DNA from: Burkholderia sp. Leaf177
Lineage (GTDB): Bacteria; Pseudomonadota; Gammaproteobacteria; Burkholderiales; Burkholderiaceae
Assembly (NCBI RefSeq): GCF_001424345.1
Contig: NZ_LMPF01000009.1
Span: 43,002 to 103,533, forward strand
Direction: 5' to 3'
Length of the DNA: 60,532 nucleotides
Part shown: one piece after another, positions 47,181 to 58,818 of the stretch
How the letters are laid out: each line of letters begins with the position of its first letter
How positions within the stretch are numbered: the first letter of the stretch is position 1
Notes under the pieces: model-generated
Database searches by the model: none
Told to the model about the DNA's origin: nothing
Seen by the model: only the letters and a program-made list of their open reading frames with translations
Translations under genes and position numbers: made by a program

Positions 47181-47342
47181 TCAGACCAGTCCCGCCCCAT
47201 GCAATCCTTCTATAACCACCGCCGCGTAACTCGCCGCGACGATGCCAAAACCGATCGCGAGCCGCACGCCGCGCGACGCATTCAGGCTTTTGGCCTCGAT
47301 GCCGCTTACCGCCCGTTCAATATTCATGATCGCTTGTGTCAT
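47181..47342 (-). CDS. Small single-span membrane protein, 53 residues
   Basis: A short gene between katA and dps with an excellent ribosome site: AAGGAGA lies 7 bases before ATG 47342. It starts MTQAIMNIERAVSGIE and has one hydrophobic stretch, about residues 29-45 (AIGFGIVAASYAAVVIE region), flanked by Arg residues (SRGVR) on the N-terminal side, so it should be an inner-membrane protein with its N-terminus in the cytoplasm. I do not recognise the family. Its place 67 bases after katA suggests co-expression with the peroxide response. Confidence 0.65.
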   Translation of the reverse strand: MTQAIMNIERAVSGIEAKSLNASRGVRLAIGFGIVAASYAAVVIEGLHGAGLV

Positions 47343-47409
47343 CGCCGTTTCTCCTTGAGTCCTGCGTTTTCAATCGATGGGACGCTTCTGCTCGAGCGTC
47401 CCGGCCTGC

Positions 47410-48894
47410 TTATTTCACTGCTACTTCAAGATCCGCGTCGGCGGTCTCGACCACTTGTCCCAACGCCGCGAGCGCTGCAACTACACCCGCTGCATACGCC
47501 GGATCGGCGCGCCGGAAGTGCTCGATCTGCACCTTGACGATCTCGTTCGGCACGCCGTGAATATGCCGCGCGATATTGCCGAAGAAGCGCTGCTTTTGCG
47601 CGTCGTCGAAAAGTCGGAACAGGTCGCCCGGCTGGCTGTAGTAATCCATGTCTTCACGATGGTCGTAACGCTCGACCGCGCCCGCCGCCAGCGCGGGCTC
47701 GTTCACGCTCGCGTCCTGCGCAAAATCGCCAAACCGGTTCGGCTCGTAATTCACGCGGCCGCCGCTGTTGCCATCGACACGCATGCCGCCATCGCGATGA
47801 AACGAGTTCTGCACGGCGGCCTTCGGCGCGTTCACCGGAATCTGATGGTGATTGATGCCAAGCCGATACCGATGTGCATCGCCATATGAGAACAAACGTC
47901 CTTGCAGCAGACGATCCGGCGAGAAGCCGATACCCGGCACCACGTTCGCCGGCGTGAAAGCCGCTTGCTCGACATCGGCGAAATAGTTGCCCGCGTTGCG
48001 GTTCAACTCCAGCGTGCCAACATCGATCAGCGGGAAATCCTTATGCGGCCATACTTTGGTGATATCGAACGGATTCATGCGATACGTCGCCGCTTCCGCT
48101 TCCGTCATCACCTGGATACGGAAATTCCACTTCGGGAAATTGCCCCGGTCAATGTTATCCACCAGATCACGCTGCGCGCTTTCGCGATCGCTGCCGACTA
48201 CGGCTGACGCTTCGGCATCGGTGAAATTCTCGAGCGGCTGCTGCGACTTGAAGTGGAACTTCACGTAAAAACGCTCGTTATTCGCGTTGATGAACGAATA
48301 CGTGTGCGACCCGAAACCATGCATCTGCCGATAATTCTTCGGAATCCCGCGATCGCTCATGAGGATGGTGACCTGATGCAACGACTCCGGATGCCGCGAC
48401 CAGAAATCCCACGCCGCCACGTTGCTGCGCATGTTCGTGTACGGATCGCGCTTTTGCGTATGGATGAAATCAGGAAACTTCAGCGGATCGCGGATGAAAA
48501 ACACCGGCGTGTTGTTGCCGACCACGTCCCAGTTGCCTTCTTCCGTGTAGAACTTGATCGAGAAACCACGCACATCGCGCTCGGCATCGGCCGCACCGCG
48601 TTCACCGGCGACCGTCGAGAAGCGCATGAACAGCGGCGTTTGTTTGCCGACTTCCGCGAAAACCTTGGCTTTTGTGAAACGGGAAATGTCGTGCGTGACG
48701 GTGAGCGTGCCGAACGCGCCCGATCCTTTGGCGTGAACACGGCGCTCGGGGATGACTTCGCGATCGAAATGCGCGAGCTTTTCGATCAGCCAGAAATCCT
48801 GCAATGCGATCGGGCCGCGAGGACCGGCGGTCACGGAATTCTGGTTGTCGCCGACTGGCGCGCCTGCTGCAGTGGTGAGAGTGCGATTGGTCAT
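47410..48894 (-). CDS. katA: Monofunctional haem catalase (clade 3-like, KatA)
   Basis: Breaks hydrogen peroxide into water and oxygen. The 494-residue small-subunit catalase has the distal His54 in [12 protein letters not shown], the distal Asn in [14 protein letters not shown], and the proximal Tyr ligand in [23 protein letters not shown]-type and NHHQIPVN blocks are also present. ATG 48894 is preceded by AGGAG at 7 bases; the frame is open 69 codons upstream, but that region contains a separate small ORF. OxyR is encoded just upstream on the same strand. Confidence 0.96.
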   Translation of the reverse strand: MTNRTLTTAAGAPVGDNQNSVTAGPRGPIALQDFWLIEKLAHFDREVIPERRVHAKGSGAFGTLTVTHDISRFTKAKVFAEVGKQTPLFMRFSTVAGERGAADAERDVRGFSIKFYTEEGNWDVVGNNTPVFFIRDPLKFPDFIHTQKRDPYTNMRSNVAAWDFWSRHPESLHQVTILMSDRGIPKNYRQMHGFGSHTYSFINANNERFYVKFHFKSQQPLENFTDAEASAVVGSDRESAQRDLVDNIDRGNFPKWNFRIQVMTEAEAATYRMNPFDITKVWPHKDFPLIDVGTLELNRNAGNYFADVEQAAFTPANVVPGIGFSPDRLLQGRLFSYGDAHRYRLGINHHQIPVNAPKAAVQNSFHRDGGMRVDGNSGGRVNYEPNRFGDFAQDASVNEPALAAGAVERYDHREDMDYYSQPGDLFRLFDDAQKQRFFGNIARHIHGVPNEIVKVQIEHFRRADPAYAAGVVAALAALGQVVETADADLEVAVK

Positions 48895-48941
48895 CGAGTG
48901 CTCCTGGAATGTATTCGGTAGTGCGTTTTTGCGGGATTTGT

Positions 48942-49043
48942 TCAGCAGGTGCCGGCGAAGCTGGCTAGGACATCCACCACGACACTGCGTGCTTCGCGAT
49001 AACGCGCGGTAAGTTGCGTTGCCTGGCGGGCGATCAATGTCAT
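48942..49043 (-). CDS. Small ORF in the katA leader, 33 residues
   Basis: A 33-codon frame beginning ATG 49043, with GGAGGA 4-5 bases upstream, one of the best ribosome sites in this part of the window. The product starts [20 protein letters not shown], is basic in its first half and ends GTC with a single C-terminal-end Cys. It ends 48 bases before the katA ATG. I do not recognise it. It may be a small protein, or a regulatory upstream ORF that couples translation or RNA structure to katA. Confidence 0.5.
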   Translation of the reverse strand: MTLIARQATQLTARYREARSVVVDVLASFAGTC

Positions 49044-49100
49044 GGCTTCCTCCGGTTTTGTCTGGTTGGATGGTGCTGATCCATGAGTCGGAGCATAACA

Positions 49101-49150
49101 AAGACTATCCACTTATCGAATTCAATTAATTTAATCTATCCGATAGGTCG
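49101..49150. promoter_or_regulatory. katA promoter region with OxyR-like half-sites
   Basis: An A/T-rich stretch with CTAT at 49105-49108, TTATCG near 49113, and the perfect palindrome CTATC-C-GATAG at 49136-49146. OxyR sites are built from ATAG/CTAT quarter-sites spaced about 10 bases, and several occur here, but the spacing is irregular. It lies between oxyR and the small ORF before katA, exactly where such a site is expected. Confidence 0.4.
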
Positions 49151-49229
49151 AACAAATCCTCGGTGGGACGAAGGCTTAAAAAAGGGACGGGGACGGAAGC
49201 CGCGCCAGAAAAGGCGCGGCGGAAATGGC

Positions 49230-50189
49230 TTAGTTGACCGCGGCGGGAAGTTCGAGTCGCGTTACGCCAGGGATATTGCACGCGGCGATGGCATCGCAAA
49301 TTGCTTCGATAGCAGGCATCCGCGTAAAGCTTTTGCGCCACGCAAGCACAACGCGGCGGTCCGGAATGGGGTCATCGAAGGGAACGTAGCTGAGCAGACC
49401 CGCATCGACGCCCGCCGCGTGCGGCTTCACTTCCATCACCGACATGCGCGGCAACACGGTAATGCCCACGCCGCTCGCGACCATATGCCGGATGGTTTCC
49501 AGCGACGATCCCTCGAACGTCTTCTGAATCCCGTCCGCGTTCTGCGAAAAACGCATCAACTCGGGACACACGCCGAGCACGTGATCGCGGAAACAGTGGC
49601 CGCTGCCGAGCAGCAGCATGGTTTCGAGCTTCAGGTCGTCGGCGTTGATCTTTTCGCGGTTTTCCCACGGATGACCGGCCGGCATGGCGACCACGAACGG
49701 TTCGTCGAAAAGCGGCCGAACCATCAAGCCGGTTTCGGGGAAAGGCAGCGCCATGATGGCGACATCGATTTCACCCTGCTTCAGCAACTCGATCAGCTTG
49801 AGCGTGTAGTTTTCCTGCAGCATCAGCGGCATTTGCGGCACGCGCTTGATCATCTGCTTGACGAGCGTGGGCAGGAGATACGGCCCGATGGTGTAGATCA
49901 CGCCCAGCCGCAACGGCCCAACCAGCGGATCCTTGCCCTGCTTGGCGATTTCCTTGATGGCGAGCGTTTGTTCCAGGACGCGCTGCGCCTGGGTCACGAT
50001 CTGTTCGCCGATAGGCGTCACGCTGACTTCACTCGTGCCGCGCTCGAAAATCTGGACGTTCAGTTCGTCTTCGAGCTTTTTGATTGCTACAGACAACGTC
50101 GGTTGACTCACGAAACATGCCTCGGCGGCACGGCCAAAATGCCGCTCGCGCGCCACTGCAACGATGTACTTCAATTCGGTCAGGGTCAT
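49230..50189 (-). CDS. oxyR: Hydrogen peroxide-sensing LysR regulator OxyR
   Basis: A 319-residue LysR-type activator. The helix-turn-helix is in the first 65 residues (GRAAEACFVSQPTLSVAIKKLE). The redox pair Cys199 and Cys208 in GSGHCFRDHVLGVCPEL is at exactly the positions of the E. coli OxyR disulfide switch, so peroxide sensing is well supported. Arg201 after the first Cys is also present. The gene precedes katA on the same strand and dps lies further downstream, so it is likely to control both. ATG 50189 begins MTLTELKYIVAV. Confidence 0.95.
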   Translation of the reverse strand: MTLTELKYIVAVARERHFGRAAEACFVSQPTLSVAIKKLEDELNVQIFERGTSEVSVTPIGEQIVTQAQRVLEQTLAIKEIAKQGKDPLVGPLRLGVIYTIGPYLLPTLVKQMIKRVPQMPLMLQENYTLKLIELLKQGEIDVAIMALPFPETGLMVRPLFDEPFVVAMPAGHPWENREKINADDLKLETMLLLGSGHCFRDHVLGVCPELMRFSQNADGIQKTFEGSSLETIRHMVASGVGITVLPRMSVMEVKPHAAGVDAGLLSYVPFDDPIPDRRVVLAWRKSFTRMPAIEAICDAIAACNIPGVTRLELPAAVN

Positions 50190-50278
50190 TAGGGGCCAAT
50201 CAGAGTCAATGAATCGATAGGATTTGACTTATACACCCGTCGAGTGGATTCGCCAACCCGAGCAGAATACTTGCGCCT

Positions 50279-50298
50279 GAAACGCGAAAAAGCGTTTC
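50279..50298. terminator. Hairpin upstream of oxyR and downstream of recG
   Basis: GAAACGC (50279-50285) pairs with GCGTTTC (50292-50298) around a 6-base A-rich loop, in the 145-base gap after recG. No T-run follows on the minus strand. It may end recG messages weakly; the same gap holds the oxyR promoter. Confidence 0.35.
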
Positions 50299-50334
50299 AC
50301 GCGATCGCTTAAGACTGATGGAACGCCGCTACGT

Positions 50335-52572
50335 TCACGCTTTTAGATATTGCTCGCGGGCGCCGAGCCAGCGGGCAAGGTGATTCGTGACGGCTTCGGG
50401 AAACTGGGCAAGCATCTGGTCTGCCGCGGCGCGCGCCGGCTCGATGAGCCATCCGTCGTTTTCCAGGCTGGCAAAGCGCAGCATCGCGGCGCCTGATTGT
50501 CGTGCGCCGAGGAATTCGCCGGGACCGCGAATCTCGAGATCGCGACGCGCGATTTCGAAGCCATCAGTGGTTTCGCGCATGGTCTGCAAACGGGCGCGCG
50601 CCGTTTGCGACAACGGTCCCGCGTACATCAGCACGCACACCGACGCCGCGGTCCCCCGCCCCACGCGGCCTCTTAATTGATGAAGCTGCGCGAGCCCGAA
50701 CCGCTCGGCATGCTCGATCACCATCAGCGATGCATTCGGCACGTCCACGCCGACCTCGATCACGGTTGTAGCAACCAGCAACTGGACTTCGGCGCGCGTG
50801 AACGCATCCATGACGGCGGCTTTTTCGGCAGGCGGCAAACGACCATGCACGAGCCCGATACGCAATTCCGGCAGCGCCACGGCCAGCGTCTCGTAGGTTT
50901 CAACGGCCGTCTGCAATTGCAGCGTCTCGCTTTCCTCGATCAGCGGACAGACCCAATACACTTGCCGGCCAGTCAACGCGGCCTCGCGCACGCGGGCGAT
51001 GACTTCGTCACGGCGGTTATCGGAGACGAGCTTGGTCAGGATCGGCGTGCGGCCCGGCGGCAATTCGTCGATAGTCGATACATCCAGATCCGCGTAATAC
51101 GTCATCGCGAGCGTGCGCGGAATCGGCGTGGCCGACATCATCAGCTGATGCGGCTGAAAATTCCGCGCGCCATCGCCGGCGTTTTGCGCTTTGGCGCGCA
51201 ACGCGAGCCGCTGCGCCACGCCAAACCGATGTTGTTCGTCGATGATCGCAAAGCCCAGCCGCGCAAACTCCACCGCGTCCTGAATGATCGCGTGCGTCCC
51301 AATCACAAGTTGCGCCGCGCCGGACGCCGCCGCTTCCAGCGCCGCGCGCTTTTCCTTCGCTTTCAGACTGCCGGCGAGCCACGCAACCGTCACGCCCAAC
51401 GGTTCGAGCCACGCGCGAAGTTTGCGCGCGTGCTGCTCGGCGAGGATCTCGGTCGGCGCCATCAACGCGGCCTGATATCCGGCATCGATGGCTTGCGCTG
51501 CAGCCAGCGCGGCCACGATGGTCTTGCCGCTGCCCACATCGCCTTGAAGCAGGCGCTGCATGGGATGCGGCAACATCAGTTCGCCTGAAATCTCCGCGCA
51601 AACCCGTTCCTGCGCGCCGGTCAGCTTGAACGGCAGCGTCTTCAAAAACCGTGCGACGAGCGATTCGGGCGCGTCGTGCAAACGCGGCATCGTGGGCGCG
51701 GCCCGCGTGCGGCGCTCTTCGTGCGCGCGTTTCAACGACAACTGCTGCGCGAGCAATTCCTCGAACTTGATGCGCGTCCACGCCGGATGCGTGCCGTCGA
51801 TCAACGCGTTTTCATCGGAATCGGCGTGAGGATGATGGAGCGTTTTGACGGCATCGAGCAAACCGGGCACGTTCAGCGGCTGCAAATGAGCGCGCGCGAT
51901 TTTCTCGGGCAGCAATTCCGGCAGATGAACACGCGACAACGCGCTGTCGATGGCCTTGCGCAAATACGCCTGCGATACGCCCGCCGTGCTCGGATACACC
52001 GGCGTCAGGGCTTGCGGCAGCGGCGTGTCTTCGTCGACAGGACGCACTTGCGGATGAACCATCTCCATGCCGAAAAAACCGCCGCGGACATCGCCGCGAA
52101 CGCGCAAACGCACGCCGATCGCCATTTGCTTGACTTGCGAGCCGTAGAAATTAAGGAAGCGCAGCGTGAGTTCGTCGCCGGCGTCGTCGTGCATTTTCAC
52201 AAGCAACTGGCGACGCGGGCGGTACGCAATCTCGTTGTCGAACACAACGCCTTCGGTTTGCGTGTTGTCGCCCGGAATCAGATGGCCGATAGGCGTGATG
52301 GTCGTTTCGTCCTCGTAGCGCATCGGCAGATGCAGCACCAGATCGATATCCGATTTCAAGCCGAGCTTCGCGAGTTTATCGACGGGCTTCGGTGGCGGCG
52401 CGGCGGGTTTGAGCGGCTGGACTTTGTCGGCAATTTCAAGATTGGCGAGCTTTTTCGCGGCGGCCGCGCGTCCGCGTTTGGGCTTTTGTGCAAGCGCGTC
52501 CGGTTCGCCCCGAGCGTCAGGAACGTTTTCGGCGTCGGGTTCGACAAGCAAACGGCGGTCGGGCAAGGGCAT
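50335..52572 (-). CDS. recG: ATP-dependent DNA helicase RecG
   Basis: Remodels stalled forks and Holliday junctions. The 745-residue protein has an N-terminal wedge/OB domain, then superfamily 2 motifs: Walker A GDVGSGKT, GFAIIDEQHRFGV (DEQH form of DExH), MSATPIPRTLAMT, and the C-terminal helicase blocks TTVIEVGVDVPNASLMVIEHAERFG and QLRGRVGRG. The first ~60 residues are a basic, Ala/Pro-rich extension longer than in E. coli RecG. The ATG at 52572 is accepted; a later start that skips this extension cannot be excluded. It is divergent from queA. Confidence 0.95.
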   Translation of the reverse strand: MPLPDRRLLVEPDAENVPDARGEPDALAQKPKRGRAAAAKKLANLEIADKVQPLKPAAPPPKPVDKLAKLGLKSDIDLVLHLPMRYEDETTITPIGHLIPGDNTQTEGVVFDNEIAYRPRRQLLVKMHDDAGDELTLRFLNFYGSQVKQMAIGVRLRVRGDVRGGFFGMEMVHPQVRPVDEDTPLPQALTPVYPSTAGVSQAYLRKAIDSALSRVHLPELLPEKIARAHLQPLNVPGLLDAVKTLHHPHADSDENALIDGTHPAWTRIKFEELLAQQLSLKRAHEERRTRAAPTMPRLHDAPESLVARFLKTLPFKLTGAQERVCAEISGELMLPHPMQRLLQGDVGSGKTIVAALAAAQAIDAGYQAALMAPTEILAEQHARKLRAWLEPLGVTVAWLAGSLKAKEKRAALEAAASGAAQLVIGTHAIIQDAVEFARLGFAIIDEQHRFGVAQRLALRAKAQNAGDGARNFQPHQLMMSATPIPRTLAMTYYADLDVSTIDELPPGRTPILTKLVSDNRRDEVIARVREAALTGRQVYWVCPLIEESETLQLQTAVETYETLAVALPELRIGLVHGRLPPAEKAAVMDAFTRAEVQLLVATTVIEVGVDVPNASLMVIEHAERFGLAQLHQLRGRVGRGTAASVCVLMYAGPLSQTARARLQTMRETTDGFEIARRDLEIRGPGEFLGARQSGAAMLRFASLENDGWLIEPARAAADQMLAQFPEAVTNHLARWLGAREQYLKA

Positions 52573-52720
52573 CTAATCTCTTCAAAGTACAATACTGGCT
52601 TCGTTCGGCGCGGCCACGCCTGCATTACGCTGCCGCCGCGCGCGCTCCAACACCGCGCCGCCTTGCCACGCATTTTTGCAAAATACCGCGCGAATCATCG
52701 CGCATCGACACGCTTTCCCA

Positions 52721-55032
<2,312 letters not shown>

Positions 55033-55168
55033 ACGGATACTCGCCGAATGACGACCGAATGGCTAACGTTCAGCCATTGGATCTCCAATCCGTGCAATAA
55101 ACATTACAATTACTTTACGCCGCCCTTTAACAGCTTGATCACAAAGCGCATTCCGCGCTGTAGCGGCG

Positions 55169-55193
55169 TAGCCCGGTGTTAGAATAGCGGGCT
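55169..55193 (+). promoter_or_regulatory. Hairpin and -10-like box upstream of yajC
   Basis: TAGCCCG (55169-55175) pairs with CGGGCTA (55187-55193), and the loop carries TAGAAT (55180-55185), a good -10 box about 40 bases before the GTG of yajC. The gap 55033-55226 is otherwise empty. It may be the start of the yajC-secD-secF transcript or an internal terminator-like structure followed by a short T-run; the two readings exclude each other. Confidence 0.35.
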
Positions 55194-55226
55194 AATTTTC
55201 TGATCGTTATATACGGAGAGACCGAC

Positions 55227-55550
55227 GTGGATTTTATTTCAAGAGCCTTCGGACAAGGCGCCGACGGTGCGCAGTCGAGCATCATGAGTTTCTTGCCTCT
55301 GATCTTGATGTTCGCTGTGTTGTACTTCATCATGATTCGCCCGCAAATGAAGCGCCAGAAGGAACATCGCAACATGCTGGCTGCAATGGCGAAAGGCGAC
55401 GAAGTCGTAACGAACGGCGGTATTGTCGGCAAGGTGACGAAGGTGTCGGACGCGTATGTGGGTGTCGAGATCGCAGAAGGCACGGAAATTACCATCCAGA
55501 AGGCGTCTGTCACGACCATCCTCCCGAAAGGCACGATCAAGTCGCTGTAA
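55227..55550 (+). CDS. yajC: Preprotein translocase accessory protein YajC
   Basis: A 107-residue inner-membrane protein that associates with SecD-SecF. One membrane helix at about 18-38 (SIMSFLPLILMFAVLYFIMI) is followed by the conserved RPQMKRQKEHRNM and a small beta-rich cytoplasmic domain with GDEVVTNGGIVGKV. It starts with GTG at 55227, preceded by a CGGAGAGA ribosome site, and leads the yajC-secD-secF operon. Confidence 0.95.
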   Translation: MDFISRAFGQGADGAQSSIMSFLPLILMFAVLYFIMIRPQMKRQKEHRNMLAAMAKGDEVVTNGGIVGKVTKVSDAYVGVEIAEGTEITIQKASVTTILPKGTIKSL

Positions 55551-55670
55551 GGCCAATTGCTCTCGCGTCCGGCGCGGCCCGCGCGGTTACGGTCATGAAA
55601 CCGGAACCCCGCTCATTGCCGGACGCATCGCTTATCCCCTCCTCGCCAACTCTCCTGTTCGGCCATCCCC

Positions 55671-57740
55671 ATGAATCGCTACCCACTTTGGAAATATGCC
55701 GTGATGCTGGTGGCGCTCGTCATCGGCCTCGTCTATACGCTGCCCAATTTTTTCGGCGAAGCGCCGGCGGTGCAGGTATCGAGCGGCAAGGCAACGGTCA
55801 AGCTTGATTCGTCGACGCTTGCCAATGTCGAGAGCGCGCTGTCGGCAAGCCAGATCACGCCTGACGAAGTCACGTTCGACAATTCGTCGGCCAATGCAAA
55901 CATCCGCGTACGCCTGAAAGACCCGGAAACGCAATTGCGCGTGAAGGACTTGTTGCAGAAAACGCTCAACAGCGACCCGAGCGATCCGCAATTCGTCGTC
56001 GCGTTGAATCTGCAGGCGGCGTCGCCGCGCTGGCTCACCGCGCTGCACGCATTGCCCATGTATCTCGGCCTCGACTTGCGCGGCGGCGTTCACTTTCTTT
56101 TGCAAGTGGACATGGCGGGTGCGCTGAACAAGAAACTGGATTCGAACGCGACGGACGCACGCGCTCTCTTGCGCGATAAAAACATCCGCGATGGCGGTGT
56201 TAATCGCGTCAATCAGTCGGTAGTCGTCAACTTCTCGGATCAGGCCGCAGCCGATTCCGCGCGTACCCTGCTTTCCACGAGCCTGAACGAGTTGCAATGG
56301 GCGACGCGCCAGGGCAACGACGGTTATCAGGTGGTCGGCACCTTCACGCCGGCTGCGCAAAAGACCGTTGAAGACAGCGCGCTCAAGCAGAACATCATCA
56401 CGCTGCATAACCGCGTGAACGAACTCGGCGTGGCCGAGCCGGTGATCCAGCAGCAAGGTTCCGACCGTATCGTGGTCGAGTTGCCGGGCGTGCAGGATAC
56501 GGCGAAGGCGAAGGACATCATTGGACGCACGGCAACGCTCGAAGCGCGTCTCGCCGATCCGACCAATACGCATCCTGGTCCGAACGACCCGGTTCCTCCC
56601 GGCGACGAACTCTTCACGCAGGGCAACAACGGCCCGACGCTCGTACGCAAGCAAGTGATTTTCTCGGGCGACCGGATTATCGATGCATCGGCGGGATTCG
56701 ACGAGCATCAGCGTCCGTCGGTGAACATTCGCCTGGATGCGGCCGGCGGCCGGTCGGTCAGCAGCGTGTCGCGTGACAACATCGGCAAGCCGATGGCCAT
56801 GATCCTGTTTGAAAAAGGCAAGGGCGAAGTGCTGACGGTTGCGACCATCCAGTCGGAACTCGGCGACCGCTTCCAGATCACCGGCCAACCTTCGCCGCAA
56901 GCCGCAACTGATCTCGCGCTGCTCTTGCGTGCCGGTTCGCTCGCGGCGCCCATGGATATCATCGAAGAACGCACGATCGGCCCGAGCCTGGGCGCGGACA
57001 ACATCCGGAAGGGTTTCGATTCGGTGCAGTACGGTTTCGCCGCAATCGCCATCTTCATGATCGCGTACTACATGCTGTTCGGCTTGATCTCCATGTTGTC
57101 GCTGTCGGTGAACTTGCTGTTGCTGGTCGCCATTCTCTCGATGCTCCAGGCCACGCTGACGCTGCCGGGTATTGCGGCTATTGCGCTCGCGCTCGGTATG
57201 GCAATCGATGCAAACGTGCTGATCAACGAGCGTATTCGTGAGGAATTGCGTAACGGCGCGCCGCCGCAGCTCGCGATCCAGAATGGTTTCTCGCACGCGT
57301 GGGCAACGATTCTCGACTCGAACGTGACCACGTTGATTGCCGGTCTTGCGCTGCTCGCGTTTGGATCGGGCCCGGTTCGGGGCTTCGCGGTCGTGCACTG
57401 TATCGGCATTCTGACGTCCATGTTCTCGGCGGTGTTTTTCTCGCGCGGCCTCGTGAACCTTTGGTACGGCGGCAAGAAGAAGCTGCAATCGCTCGCGATT
57501 GGTCAGGTCTGGCGACCGGAAGGCGCCGATACCGCGGCGGCAACGGCGGCGTACCTTGCGAATCAGCGCGGTGATGATTCTCCCGTCGATGAAATCGTCC
57601 AGGCAGCTCCTCGTGCCAAGGCGCCGGTCCCTGCCCGTCAGCAAAAGCCAGCTGCGCCCTCGCTTCGTAACGGCAAGCCGGTTGTTCGCCGCCGCTCGGG
57701 TCCGGGTATCGAACCGAAAAAACCTGGCTCGTCCAACTGA
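55671..57740 (+). CDS. secD: Protein translocase subunit SecD
   Basis: Uses the proton gradient to pull exported proteins to the periplasmic side. The 689-residue protein has an N-terminal helix (about 8-24), a large periplasmic P1 domain with GLDLRGGVHFLLQVDM, a second domain, and five membrane helices in the C-terminal third including ALALGMAIDANVLINERIREEL. After the last helix there is a ~75-residue cytoplasmic tail rich in Ala, Pro and basic residues, longer than in E. coli SecD but usual in this family of bacteria as far as I recall. It precedes secF by 17 bases. Confidence 0.96.
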   Translation: MNRYPLWKYAVMLVALVIGLVYTLPNFFGEAPAVQVSSGKATVKLDSSTLANVESALSASQITPDEVTFDNSSANANIRVRLKDPETQLRVKDLLQKTLNSDPSDPQFVVALNLQAASPRWLTALHALPMYLGLDLRGGVHFLLQVDMAGALNKKLDSNATDARALLRDKNIRDGGVNRVNQSVVVNFSDQAAADSARTLLSTSLNELQWATRQGNDGYQVVGTFTPAAQKTVEDSALKQNIITLHNRVNELGVAEPVIQQQGSDRIVVELPGVQDTAKAKDIIGRTATLEARLADPTNTHPGPNDPVPPGDELFTQGNNGPTLVRKQVIFSGDRIIDASAGFDEHQRPSVNIRLDAAGGRSVSSVSRDNIGKPMAMILFEKGKGEVLTVATIQSELGDRFQITGQPSPQAATDLALLLRAGSLAAPMDIIEERTIGPSLGADNIRKGFDSVQYGFAAIAIFMIAYYMLFGLISMLSLSVNLLLLVAILSMLQATLTLPGIAAIALALGMAIDANVLINERIREELRNGAPPQLAIQNGFSHAWATILDSNVTTLIAGLALLAFGSGPVRGFAVVHCIGILTSMFSAVFFSRGLVNLWYGGKKKLQSLAIGQVWRPEGADTAAATAAYLANQRGDDSPVDEIVQAAPRAKAPVPARQQKPAAPSLRNGKPVVRRRSGPGIEPKKPGSSN

Positions 57741-57757
57741 GTCACGGAGAATAAATC

Positions 57758-58708
57758 ATGGAATTCTTTCGTATTCGCCGCGACTTGCCGTTGATGCAAC
57801 GAGCATTGCTGTTCAACGCCGTCTCCATCATCACGTTTCTTGCCGCCGTGTTTTTCCTTTTGCATCGCGGGCTGCATCTGTCGGTGGAATTCACCGGCGG
57901 GACCGTGGTGGAAGTGCAGTATCCGCAAGCCGTGCCGCTCGAACCCGTTCGCGGCACCATGAGCAAGCTCGGTTATCCCGATGCTCAGGTGCAGAACTTC
58001 GGTACGTCGCGTGATGTGCTGATCCGCTTGCCGTTGAAGCAGGGTTTGACGTCGGCGCAACAAAGCGATCAGGTGATGGCCGCGCTGAAGACGCAAGACG
58101 CGCAGGTGCAGTTGCAACGCGTCGAGTTCGTTGGTCCGCAGGTCGGCAAGGAGCTCGTGACCAACGGCCTGCTTGCGCTGGCGTGCGTGGTAATCGGCAT
58201 TGTGATCTACCTGTCGTTCAGGTTCGAATGGAAATACGCGGTTGCCGGCGTGATAGCCAACTTGCACGACGTGGTGATCATTCTCGGGTTCTTCGCGTTT
58301 TTCCAGTGGGAGTTTTCGCTCTCGGTGCTGGCGGCCATTCTCGCGGTGTTGGGTTACTCGGTGAACGAGTCGGTGGTTATTTTCGACCGGATTCGCGAGA
58401 CGTTCCGCAAGCAACGCAAGATGACGGTGATCGAGGTGATCAACCACGCGATCACCAGCACCATGTCGCGAACCATCATCACGCACGGCTGTACGGAAAT
58501 GATGGTGCTGTCCATGTTCTTCTTCGGCGGTGCGACGCTGCACTATTTCGCGTTGGCGCTGACGGTGGGCATCTTGTTCGGTATCTATTCGTCGGTGTTC
58601 GTGGCTGCCGCGTTGGCAATGTGGCTTGGCGTGAAGCGCGAAGACCTGGTGAAGGACAAGAAGCCTAAGTACGATCCGGGCGATCCGAACGCCGGCGCGG
58701 AGGTTTGA
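57758..58708 (+). CDS. secF: Protein translocase subunit SecF
   Basis: Partner of SecD in the proton-driven export complex. The 316-residue protein has an N-terminal helix, the periplasmic P1 segment with LHLSVEFTGGTVVEVQYP, and five further helices including AILAVLGYSVNESVVIFDRIRE, in which the Asp/Arg group is conserved. GGAG lies 9-10 bases before ATG 57758. A good terminator follows 30 bases after the stop, so this is the end of the operon. Confidence 0.96.
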   Translation: MEFFRIRRDLPLMQRALLFNAVSIITFLAAVFFLLHRGLHLSVEFTGGTVVEVQYPQAVPLEPVRGTMSKLGYPDAQVQNFGTSRDVLIRLPLKQGLTSAQQSDQVMAALKTQDAQVQLQRVEFVGPQVGKELVTNGLLALACVVIGIVIYLSFRFEWKYAVAGVIANLHDVVIILGFFAFFQWEFSLSVLAAILAVLGYSVNESVVIFDRIRETFRKQRKMTVIEVINHAITSTMSRTIITHGCTEMMVLSMFFFGGATLHYFALALTVGILFGIYSSVFVAAALAMWLGVKREDLVKDKKPKYDPGDPNAGAEV

Positions 58709-58737
58709 GTTTTCCGCATTAGAAGCAACGAAGTACG

Positions 58738-58768
58738 AAAGGCCGATTCGAATGAATCGGCCTTTTTT
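58738..58768 (+). terminator. Intrinsic terminator of yajC-secD-secF
   Basis: AAAGGCCGATTC (58738-58749) pairs over 12 bases with GAATCGGCCTTT (58754-58765), a 4-base loop lies between, and more T follow. It directly follows secF. Confidence 0.92.
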
Positions 58769-58818
58769 GCTTTGGGACAGTGAATTGCAATATTTGGTGG
58801 AACCAGGACAGCCCTGCT

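Noticed and set aside
52573..52720. preQ1 riboswitch before queA
   Set aside because: The short gap lacks the A-rich tail and small pseudoknot hairpin of preQ1-I; nothing beyond ordinary GC-rich sequence is seen.
55632..57644. A 670-codon open frame antisense to secD
   Set aside because: Same mirror effect; Arg/His-rich composition, no recognisable motif, and secD is intact on the other strand.
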